This document shows positions 7,137-13,802 of a stretch of DNA of 16,800 nt, one piece after another. A program made the position numbers and the translations under genes. Source of the DNA: Bacteroidetes bacterium GWA2_31_9b (GTDB lineage Bacteria; Bacteroidota; Bacteroidia; Bacteroidales; UBA12077); NCBI GenBank assembly GCA_001769005.1, contig MENE01000132.1:1-16800 (forward strand), given 5' to 3'. Numbering within the stretch: position 1 is the stretch's first letter; the number at the start of each line of letters is the position of its first letter. Under the pieces are notes generated by a model. The model was given only the letters and a program-made list of their open reading frames with translations, did no database searches and had not been told where the DNA came from.

Positions 7137-9584
7137 ATGACAATATCGTACAATTGGTTAAAGCAATATATAAATACTGAATTATCAGCAGAAGAAATTG
7201 CAAAAATACTTATAAATACGGGTCTTGAAGTTGAGAGTGTTGAAAAATTTGAGGCAGTAAAAGGTGGTCTGGAAGGATTGGTTATTGGAAAAGTTTTAAC
7301 ATGTCAGAAACACCCGAACGCCGATAAATTATCATGTACAACTGTTGATGTTGGTAATGGAATAATTCTCCCGATTGTATGTGGAGCATCAAATGTTGCC
7401 GAAGGACAAAAAGTAGTTGTTGCTACCGAAGGTACAAAGCTTTATTTTGGCGATAAAGATATTACGATTGCTAAAACAAAAATGCGTGGTGAACTATCGG
7501 AAGGAATGATTTGTGCCGAAGATGAAATCGGGTTGGGTACTTCGCATGCAGGAATAATGGTTTTGGATGTAAATGCAAATATTGGTACACCTGCAAAAGA
7601 TTATTTTAATGTTGAATCTGATACCATTTTTGAAATTGGAATTACTCCAAACCGGATTGATGGAGCATCGCATATTGGTACCGCCCGCGATGTAGTTGCA
7701 TTTTTAAATCAAACACAAAAAATTGAATTGATAAAACCTTCTGTTGATCAGTTTAAGGTTGATAATCAGAATAATAAAATTGATATTGTAGTTGAAAATT
7801 CAGTTGCTTGCCCACGTTATTCGGGAGTAACTGTTTCGAATGTTAAGGTTGCTGAATCTCCTGCATGGTTGCAAAATAAGCTTAAAGCTATTGGTTTGAA
7901 ACCAATTAATAATCTGGTAGATATTTCGAACTTCATTCTTCATGAAACTGGTCAGCCACTTCACTTTTTCGATGCTGACAAAATTGAAGGCAAGAAAGTG
8001 ATTGTAAAAACATTAGCCGAAGGTACTGTATTTAAAACTCTCGATGAGCAGGAACGAAAGCTCTCTGCCGATGATTTAATGATATGTAATGCACACAAAG
8101 GAATGTGTATTGCAGGAGTATTTGGTGGAATTGAATCGGGTGTTACAGAAAATACAAAAAATGTATTTATCGAAAGTGCTCATTTTAATTCAGTATTTAT
8201 TAGAAAAACGGCTAAACGCCACGATTTACATACCGATGCATCGTTCCGATTCGAACGTGGTAGCGATCCGAATGCTACTATTTATGCACTTAAACGTGCT
8301 GCACTTTTAATTAAAGAAATTGCCGGTGGCGAAATATCTTCTGATATTGTTGATGTTTACCCGAAAAAGGTTAAGGAATGTAAAGTTGAATTGAAGAGAA
8401 AGAACCTTGACCGACTTATTGGAAAAAAAATAAACTTAAGAAGTATAAGAAAAATACTTTCATCTTTAGATATTCAAATTTTATCGGAAAATGCAGATAG
8501 TTTGTTTCTTGAAATACCAACATATCGTGTTGATGTAACACGTGAGGTTGATGTTATTGAAGAAGTGCTTCGTATTTATGGGTACAACAATGTTGAAATA
8601 TCGGAACATGTGAATTCAAGCTTGTCGTATTCTAATCATCCAGATAAAGAAAAAATTCAAAACACAATTTCCGATTTACTCACGTTCAACGGGTTTAACG
8701 AAATAATGTGCAACTCCTTAACAAAGGCTGATTATTACAGCAACATGGTGTCAATACCTGAAACGAAACTTGTGCGAATTGTAAATCCTTTGAGTAGCGA
8801 TTTGAGTGTAATGCGACAAACATTGTTATTTGGTGGTCTAGAATCGATAGAATACAATCAGAACAGAAAAAACAGAGATCTTAAGCTCTACGAATTCGGT
8901 AAATCGTACTATTTAACCGATTCAAAAAGTGAAAATCCATTAAAAAAATATGCAGAAGATTTTCATTTAGCACTATTTATTACAGGTAATAAGAATGATG
9001 AAAACTGGATTGTAAAAGAACAACCAACAAGCTTTTATCAATTAAAATCATATATCGAAAGTATTCTAGAAAAACTTGGGTTCGATGTAAATGCTGTTGA
9101 AACTACAGAAATTGAAAACGATATTTTTATCGAAGGATTAAGTTATTTATACAATAAAAATAAGATTGTTGAATTCGGGATTTTAAATAAAAAAATACAA
9201 AAACGGTTTGATATTGATACACCTATTTATTTTGCTCAGTTTGCATGGGATAATGTGTTAAAAATTGTTGCAAAGCAAACCCTACGATATAAAGAAATTC
9301 CAAAATATCCTGAAGTACGTCGCGATCTTGCGTTATTATTGGATAAGGATGTTCGTTTTGAAAAGATTAGAGATATTGCATATAAATCAGAAAGAAAACT
9401 ACTTAAAAAGGTTTCTTTATTTGATGTTTTCGAAGGGGAAAAACTAGGAAACGATAAAAAGTCGTATGCAGTAAGTTTTATTCTTCAGGATGAAACAAAA
9501 ACCCTTACCGATAATCAGATTGATAAGATAATGAACAATTTTATTCGTGTATTTGAACAGGAACTTGGAGCCAAAATACGATAG
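7137..9584 (+). CDS. pheT: Phenylalanyl-tRNA synthetase beta subunit
   Basis: PheT pairs with PheS in the heterotetramer that charges tRNA-Phe, carrying tRNA-binding and editing functions. The ATG at 7137 (MTISYNWLKQYI) gives 815 residues and matches the family N-terminus; an upstream TTG at 7098 would add an atypical extension and is rejected. Domains in order: an EMAPII-like OB fold near residues 38-150 (GKVLTCQKHPNADKLSCTTVDVG, then VVCGASNV), the B3/B4 editing region (about 200-390, with RHDLHTDASFRFERG), the B5 domain (about 400-475), the catalytic-core-like domain, and the C-terminal FDX-ACB anticodon-binding domain (about 720-815, YPEVRRDLALLLD). The protein is complete. pheS is not adjacent, which is common in Bacteroidota. 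The macrodomain gene starts 3 bp after the stop. Confidence 0.97.
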   Translation: MTISYNWLKQYINTELSAEEIAKILINTGLEVESVEKFEAVKGGLEGLVIGKVLTCQKHPNADKLSCTTVDVGNGIILPIVCGASNVAEGQKVVVATEGTKLYFGDKDITIAKTKMRGELSEGMICAEDEIGLGTSHAGIMVLDVNANIGTPAKDYFNVESDTIFEIGITPNRIDGASHIGTARDVVAFLNQTQKIELIKPSVDQFKVDNQNNKIDIVVENSVACPRYSGVTVSNVKVAESPAWLQNKLKAIGLKPINNLVDISNFILHETGQPLHFFDADKIEGKKVIVKTLAEGTVFKTLDEQERKLSADDLMICNAHKGMCIAGVFGGIESGVTENTKNVFIESAHFNSVFIRKTAKRHDLHTDASFRFERGSDPNATIYALKRAALLIKEIAGGEISSDIVDVYPKKVKECKVELKRKNLDRLIGKKINLRSIRKILSSLDIQILSENADSLFLEIPTYRVDVTREVDVIEEVLRIYGYNNVEISEHVNSSLSYSNHPDKEKIQNTISDLLTFNGFNEIMCNSLTKADYYSNMVSIPETKLVRIVNPLSSDLSVMRQTLLFGGLESIEYNQNRKNRDLKLYEFGKSYYLTDSKSENPLKKYAEDFHLALFITGNKNDENWIVKEQPTSFYQLKSYIESILEKLGFDVNAVETTEIENDIFIEGLSYLYNKNKIVEFGILNKKIQKRFDIDTPIYFAQFAWDNVLKIVAKQTLRYKEIPKYPEVRRDLALLLDKDVRFEKIRDIAYKSERKLLKKVSLFDVFEGEKLGNDKKSYAVSFILQDETKTLTDNQIDKIMNNFIRVFEQELGAKIR

Positions 9585-9587
9585 TTT

Positions 9588-10097
9588 ATGGCAAAGATTG
9601 AAGTAATTCAGGGTGATATTACAAAATTACAGGTTGATGCAATAGTAAATGCTGCAAACCGAACCCTTTTGGGTGGTGGTGGTGTCGATGGAGCTATACA
9701 TCGTATTGCCGGTGCTCAATTACTCGAAGAATGCAAATCGTTGAATGGTTGTGAAACAGGTGAAGCCAAGATTACAAAAGGATATAACTTGCCTGCAAAA
9801 TTTGTTATTCATACTGTAGGCCCTGTTTGGCATGGTGGAACAAATAATGAATCGGAATTACTTACAAATTGTTATAAAAACAGTTTGAAACTGGCTTTAG
9901 ATAATAAAATTAAAACCATAGCTTTTCCAAATATCAGTACAGGGATTTATCGGTTTCCTAAAATAATGGCTGCAGGAATTGCAATTCGAACAACATCTGA
10001 TTTTATATTGAAAAATAAAAAAATTGAAACGGTTTATTTTGTTTGTTTTGATGATGAAAATTATTCAATTTATAAAGAAAAATTAAGCTCTCTGTAA
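9588..10097 (+). CDS. Macrodomain protein, O-acetyl-ADP-ribose deacetylase type
   Basis: This 169-residue single-domain protein matches the YmdB/MacroD class, which hydrolyses O-acetyl-ADP-ribose and removes ADP-ribose from acidic residues. Visible signatures are GDIT (9-12, adenine-contacting Asp10), VDAIVNAAN (16-24), GGGGVDGAIH (29-38) and FPNISTGIYRFP (112-123), the phosphate-binding loop. Asn24 and Asp34 sit at the positions of the catalytic pair of E. coli YmdB (Asn25/Asp35), so an active enzyme is expected. The ATG is only 3 bp after the pheT stop, so it very probably shares the pheT transcript. A UbiA-family gene follows after 10 bp. The linkage to PheT is by position; a direct functional link is unproven. 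Confidence 0.93.
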   Translation: MAKIEVIQGDITKLQVDAIVNAANRTLLGGGGVDGAIHRIAGAQLLEECKSLNGCETGEAKITKGYNLPAKFVIHTVGPVWHGGTNNESELLTNCYKNSLKLALDNKIKTIAFPNISTGIYRFPKIMAAGIAIRTTSDFILKNKKIETVYFVCFDDENYSIYKEKLSSL

Positions 10098-10107
10098 TAT
10101 TCAGGTA

Positions 10108-10995
10108 ATGTATAAAAAAACGTCTAAGAAAGTTAAAAACTACTTTTCACTTGTTAAGTTCAGCCATACCATATTTGCAATGCCTTTTGCTTTTATAGGT
10201 TACTTTTTGGCTTTACAACAAACAAATTCAGTGTTTGATTGGAAACTATTGCTATTAGTGGTATTGTGTATGATTTTTGCACGAAATGCTGCAATGGCTT
10301 TCAATCGGTTTATCGACAGGGAAATTGATATTAAAAACCCCAGAACCGCTATTCGAGAAATACCTGCAGGAATTATTAAAGCAAAATCTGCATTTATTTT
10401 TGTTGTAATAAATTCGTTGTTATTTATCGTAACTACCTACTTTATTAATGAACTTACATTTCATTTATCACCTGTTGCGTTGCTAATTATTTTAGGTTAT
10501 AGTATTACTAAAAAATTTACAGCATTATGTCACTTGGTTTTAGGATTAGGTTTATCACTTGCACCAATAGGAGCATATCTTGCAGTAACTGGAGAGTTTG
10601 CCTTGTTACCTGTAATTTATTCTTTTGTGGTATTATTATGGGTTAGTGGATTTGATATTATTTATGCTTTGCAAGATCTTGATTTCGATAAAGAAGAACA
10701 ACTCAAATCTCTTCCGGTATTTTTTGGTAAAAAAGGAGCTCTCACGGCGTCAAACATTCTTCATTTTTTATCTGCAGGTCTTGTAATTTTCTCAGGTATT
10801 TTAGCAGAATTTGGGCTAATGTACTGGATTGGATGTGTATTCTTTATAGGATTGTTATTTTATCAGCATACATTAGTAAAACCAAATGATTTAAGTAAAG
10901 TTAATGTTGCTTTCTTTACTACAAATGGTATTGCAAGTGTAATTTTTGCAGTTTTTACTATTACTGAACTGGTTTTTGAAATTTGGGTTTTATAA
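10108..10995 (+). CDS. UbiA-family polyprenyltransferase (UbiA/MqnP-like)
   Basis: The 295-residue integral membrane protein (about 8-9 hydrophobic segments) has both Asp-rich motifs of UbiA prenyltransferases. The first is NRFIDREID at 66-74 (Asn66, Asp70, Asp74), followed by the conserved NPRTAIREIPAG; the second is DIIYALQDLDFD at 183-194. These bind Mg-diphosphate of the prenyl donor. The enzyme attaches a polyprenyl chain to an aromatic acceptor in the membrane. The NPRT..REIP form is that of the 'UbiA-like polyprenyltransferase' group, which includes MqnP of the futalosine menaquinone route. Bacteroidota use menaquinone rather than ubiquinone, so menaquinone synthesis is the more likely role, but no mqn or men gene is nearby to confirm it. 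It lies 10 bp after the macrodomain gene. Confidence 0.9.
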   Translation: MYKKTSKKVKNYFSLVKFSHTIFAMPFAFIGYFLALQQTNSVFDWKLLLLVVLCMIFARNAAMAFNRFIDREIDIKNPRTAIREIPAGIIKAKSAFIFVVINSLLFIVTTYFINELTFHLSPVALLIILGYSITKKFTALCHLVLGLGLSLAPIGAYLAVTGEFALLPVIYSFVVLLWVSGFDIIYALQDLDFDKEEQLKSLPVFFGKKGALTASNILHFLSAGLVIFSGILAEFGLMYWIGCVFFIGLLFYQHTLVKPNDLSKVNVAFFTTNGIASVIFAVFTITELVFEIWVL

Positions 10996-11001
10996 ACAAA
11001 T

Positions 11002-11014
11002 TGACAAATTGTCA
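11002..11014. repeat. Short inverted repeat after the UbiA-family gene
   Basis: TGACAA-A-TTGTCA forms a 13-bp dyad 7 bp beyond the prenyltransferase stop codon, inside the 126-bp gap before the 68-residue gene. There is no following T-run, so it does not look like an intrinsic terminator. It could be an operator or chance. A stem with the related core TTTGTCATT/AATGACAAA occurs at 15257-15281. Confidence 0.4.
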
Positions 11015-11121
11015 TAATCGCTTAAATGTAAGTGTGTTGGTATAAATTTTGAAAAACGAAATTTTGACATTAAATTTATTTTTTATTGGGATTACAGACT
11101 TATTTTAGAATCATAATTACG

Positions 11122-11328
11122 ATGACAAAAAAAGAAGTGTTTTTTAGACCTGCACCTGAAGTAATGGGTGGATATTATATTCCGGTAAGAAACGACTGGA
11201 ATAATAAAGTTACCCGTCGATTTATCTCTGAAAAAGATAAAGAAGCATACTTTGAACAGTTTGGCGAAGAAATAATTACCGAAAATGATTTTTTTAATTG
11301 GTGGAAAAACAATCATCATTTTAAATAA
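11122..11328 (+). CDS. Conserved-looking small hypothetical protein (68 aa)
   Basis: The ATG at 11122 (MTKKEVFFRPAPEVMGGYY) gives 68 residues; a TTG 36 bp upstream would add a poor extension. The protein is soluble and has no signal peptide or membrane segment. It is aromatic and charged, with MGGYYIPVRNDWNN in the first half and NDFFNWWKNNHH at the C-terminus. I do not recognise a named domain, but the codon use and spacing are normal. The next gene begins 18 bp after its stop, so the two probably form an operon ending at the terminator at 11920. Confidence 0.65.
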   Translation: MTKKEVFFRPAPEVMGGYYIPVRNDWNNKVTRRFISEKDKEAYFEQFGEEIITENDFFNWWKNNHHFK

Positions 11329-11335
11329 TTTAAAA

Positions 11336-11346
11336 AGGAGGTAGAT
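11336..11346 (+). promoter_or_regulatory. Strong Shine-Dalgarno site before the 182-residue membrane protein
   Basis: AGGAGGT (11336-11342) stands 4 bases before the ATG at 11347, a near-perfect complement of the 16S rRNA 3' end. No other start in this window has anything comparable; pheT, tnaA, surE, lpxB and the rest have AT-rich upstream sequence only. That matches the general scarcity of Shine-Dalgarno sites in Bacteroidota, and it makes this site stand out. Confidence 0.8.
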
Positions 11347-11895
11347 ATGATAAGTCTAGTTTCAAAAATCGGAATCATTCTTTCAACCCTTGTATTTACC
11401 GTATTAATAATTTTTGCATTCACTCATAAAGGAAACCTGACCATGAAAAGTGAAATTGCTTTATTTTCAGGAACGGATACAACCATTTCAAATCCCAAAG
11501 TTGATGTTAAAGTAAATAAACAGTACGACGAAAATGGAAACATTATTCGTTACGATTCTTCCTACACATATATTTACACATATCCTGATGGTAGATCAGA
11601 GTATTTAAATATGGATAGCGTTTACGATCAATTTAAACCCTATTTTTTCGATAGAGGCTTTGATATGATGCAAAGGCCGTTTAACGATTTCTTTGAGCTC
11701 GATTCAAATATGAATCATCAATTTTTCGATGAAGATTATTTCATGAAACAATTTGAACAAGAGATGTTTCGTTTTGATGACCTGATGCACGAAATGGATT
11801 CATTACGAAATTTATTCCTAAAAGAAATGTACCCAAATATTGAAATAGAAAAGAAACCGGTAAATATTAAATCGAATGACCCAATTGAGATTTAG
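11347..11895 (+). CDS. Single-pass membrane protein with acidic Phe/Met-rich domain, unknown function
   Basis: The 182-residue protein has one N-terminal hydrophobic helix (about residues 5-26), either an uncleaved anchor or a signal peptide. A Thr/Tyr-rich segment with the strand-like RYDSSYTYIYTYPDGRSEYL follows (68-87). Residues 95-160 are strikingly rich in Phe, Met, Asp and Glu, for example FDRGFDMM, FNDFFELD and FFDEDYFM, and are probably helical. I recognise no named family. The gene has a strong Shine-Dalgarno, unlike its neighbours, follows the 68-residue gene by 18 bp and is terminated at 11920-11960. Topology suggests that the acidic domain is periplasmic. Function is unknown. Confidence 0.7.
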   Translation: MISLVSKIGIILSTLVFTVLIIFAFTHKGNLTMKSEIALFSGTDTTISNPKVDVKVNKQYDENGNIIRYDSSYTYIYTYPDGRSEYLNMDSVYDQFKPYFFDRGFDMMQRPFNDFFELDSNMNHQFFDEDYFMKQFEQEMFRFDDLMHEMDSLRNLFLKEMYPNIEIEKKPVNIKSNDPIEI

Positions 11896-11919
11896 TATAT
11901 TATGATTAATAATCGGAAG

Positions 11920-11960
11920 AACAGAGATGTATAACGAATTGTTAATATCTCTGTTTTTTT
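11920..11960 (+). terminator. Rho-independent terminator after the 11122-11895 operon
   Basis: AACAGAGAT (11920-11928) pairs with ATCTCTGTT (11947-11955) as a 9-bp stem, and the T-run extends to 11960 (seven Ts from 11954). The 18-nt loop is long but contains AAC/GTT complementarity that can lengthen the stem. It stands 25 bp after the stop codon at 11895. Confidence 0.8.
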
Positions 11961-12181
11961 GCACAATACCAATGATGGACGTAATAATTTTAGATAATTT
12001 AAAAAATGAAATTATATTTGTATAGATTTTAATCATTTGATTTCCTTGTTTTAACCTTTTTTATTGGATAACCATCATAAAGAATGTATTAATATCAAGT
12101 GGAATTAAATTTTATAGTACTTTTACACTTTTAATTAATTTTATTATCTTAGTAGAAGCTAAGGTTATTTAAATAGTAAAA
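11961..12181. other. Intergenic region with one promoter candidate
   Basis: This AT-rich stretch lies between the terminator and the gene at 12182. TATATTTG at 12013-12020 is an exact -7 consensus match on the plus strand, in the context TATATTTGTA also seen upstream of tnaA. The -33 side has only TTTTA (11988-11992). If it is real, the following gene has a leader of about 155 nt. Nothing else recognisable is present. Confidence 0.3.
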
Positions 12182-12592
12182 ATGAAAAATATTCTGTTAT
12201 TCTTGATTTTAATTTTGTTTATTTTTATAAACCCATCCTATGCTTTTGATTCTGAAACAAGTTCTACAAATTCTGTTTTGATAAATTATTCAAATCAACC
12301 TCAGATTACTTTAGATCAAAATTATCAACAATTTAAGATTCAATTAATTAATCTGGATAACAATAACTACACTATTCCTGCAAGTTTGCTTAAAAAGAAG
12401 AAAAAAAGCGACAACTTAATGCTATATGTTGCCGGAGGATTAATGGTTGCAACAGGAATCTTAATTTTAACAAATAATCCTGATAATTTTGTTTCTAATT
12501 CTGCTTCAGATGCAAACCTTGGAATTGCAATAGGAGGTACAGTTGCTACAGGAATGATTGTTGCAAAATTTTTTATTGACAGGAAGCGTTAA
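12182..12592 (+). CDS. Small exported protein with two C-terminal membrane segments, unknown function
   Basis: The 136-residue protein begins with a very hydrophobic signal peptide (residues 1-21, ending PSYA). A polar Asn/Gln-rich region of about 45 residues follows, and then five consecutive Lys residues at 71-75. Two Gly-rich hydrophobic segments come after that, at about 79-97 (LMLYVAGGLMVATGILIL) and 113-131 (LGIAIGGTVATGMIVAKFF), separated by a short polar loop, with a basic C-terminal tail. Glycine zippers of this kind occur in small membrane proteins of unknown role. I recognise no family. The LpxL-type gene follows 38 bp after the stop. Confidence 0.65.
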   Translation: MKNILLFLILILFIFINPSYAFDSETSSTNSVLINYSNQPQITLDQNYQQFKIQLINLDNNNYTIPASLLKKKKKSDNLMLYVAGGLMVATGILILTNNPDNFVSNSASDANLGIAIGGTVATGMIVAKFFIDRKR

Positions 12593-12630
12593 TTAAATAT
12601 TTTTTTACTAGCTATAACTATTTGAATTTC

Positions 12631-13512
12631 ATGCAATTCATTATATATACTTTTTTTCTTATATCAATTAATATAATTGCTATAATTCCATTTTGGTTTT
12701 TATATGGCTTTTCCGATTTTCTTGCTTTTTTATTATATTATGTATTTAAATATAGAAAAGAAACAATACTCACGAATCTCAGGAACTCATTTCCCGAAAA
12801 ATCTGAAAAAGAAATTCGATCTATTGCAAAAAAAGCTTATCGCAACCTTTCCGACATTATTATTGAAAGTATTAAAGCATTCACTATTTCGAATAAACGA
12901 ATTTGTAATCGGTTTAAAATAATAAATCCAGAATTGCTAGATGAATATTATTCGAAAAATCAGAGTATTATTGGAGTTACAGGTCATTATGGAAATTGGG
13001 AGTGGGGAGCACTTGCAGGGGGATTGCAGATAAAGCACAAGGGTATAGCTATTTATAAACCATTATCGAATAAATATATCGATAAATTTTTAAGACGAAC
13101 TAGAGCTGCAAATGGTGCAACATTAGAATCGATAAAATCGACAAGTAATACTTTTGAAAAACATGCACATGAGACTTGCATATTTATGTTGGTTGCTGAT
13201 CAAAGTCCTACCAATATGAAAGAAGCAGTTTGGACAACATTCCTGAATCAGGAAACAGCATGCTTACACGGACCGGAAAAATACGCTAAACGATTTAATT
13301 ACCCCATTGTTTTTGTAAATATACAACGTATTAAGCGGGGCTATTATGAACTTCGATTTTCGAAACTAGTTGATGAGCCCTTAAAAACTTCTGATGGTGA
13401 AATTACAAAGATCTACATGTCGAAACTGGAAGAAATTATTAAAGCAAAACCTGAAAACTGGCTTTGGTCGCATCGACGATGGAAGAGGAAACGAAAGCAA
13501 GTAAAAGCTTAA
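12631..13512 (+). CDS. LpxL/HtrB-family lysophospholipid acyltransferase (lipid A secondary acylation)
   Basis: The ATG at 12631 (MQFIIYTFF) gives 293 residues; a TTG three codons upstream is less likely. An N-terminal membrane helix (about 1-25) is followed by the LpxL-type acyltransferase domain. GVTGHYGNWEWG contains the HX4E catalytic motif (His119, Glu124). Further on are KPLSNKYIDKFLRRTRAANG, the VADQSP segment, and the C-terminal signature ENWLWSHRRWKRK. Enzymes of this family transfer acyl chains onto the lipid A precursor at the inner membrane. Bacteroidota make penta-acyl lipid A with such enzymes, so that is the likely role here; the exact chain position cannot be told. lpxB lies in the same window but in a different operon on the other strand. 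Confidence 0.92.
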   Translation: MQFIIYTFFLISINIIAIIPFWFLYGFSDFLAFLLYYVFKYRKETILTNLRNSFPEKSEKEIRSIAKKAYRNLSDIIIESIKAFTISNKRICNRFKIINPELLDEYYSKNQSIIGVTGHYGNWEWGALAGGLQIKHKGIAIYKPLSNKYIDKFLRRTRAANGATLESIKSTSNTFEKHAHETCIFMLVADQSPTNMKEAVWTTFLNQETACLHGPEKYAKRFNYPIVFVNIQRIKRGYYELRFSKLVDEPLKTSDGEITKIYMSKLEEIIKAKPENWLWSHRRWKRKRKQVKA

Positions 13513-13802
13513 GCTCTGATAAAAGCTTTCTTTATAAAATATATGAATAATTTCCTTTCGTAAGTTTCTAAATAAAAATTGATTTTAAATTTAATAAACA
13601 AGTATATTTGTAGCTCAAAATTTTTAAATGATGAGTTAAATGAAAACTCCTTTTAACATCTTATTTTGTACCAAATATATTTTCTTAAATATTAAGAAAA
13701 GAGATTCTTTTTATATCCTGTAGATCATTCGTTTACATTTTGCTTTTTTATAAAGCAAATCAAATCAAACCCAAAAATTATTAATTTAATACATATAAAG
13801 CT
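13513..13802 (+). promoter_or_regulatory. tnaA upstream region and leader
   Basis: A TTG (13579-13581) and TATATTTG (13603-13610), 21 bases apart, fit the Bacteroidota -33/-7 promoter and would place transcription start near 13617, giving a leader of about 185 nt. The leader holds a hairpin with a 9-bp perfect stem at 13680-13700 (TTTTCTTAA-ATA-TTAAGAAAA) and another with an 8-bp stem at 13739-13759 (TTTGCTTT/AAAGCAAA). It also holds a 27-codon ORF at 13640-13723. A weak repeat, AAAGCTT/AAGCTTT (13504-13529), overlaps the end of the upstream gene. A long structured leader would allow control of tnaA after initiation. Confidence 0.45.
13640..13723 (+). CDS. Possible leader peptide ORF upstream of tnaA (27 aa)
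   Basis: An ATG-initiated ORF (starting MKTPFNIL, ending at TAG 13721-13723) lies inside the predicted tnaA leader and runs through the hairpin at 13680-13700. Its length is close to the 24-residue TnaC leader that controls E. coli tnaA, but it contains no Trp codon and no similarity to TnaC. No Shine-Dalgarno is present, as is normal here. A short ORF of this size can arise by chance in AT-rich sequence. Confidence 0.2.
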   Translation: MKTPFNILFCTKYIFLNIKKRDSFYIL

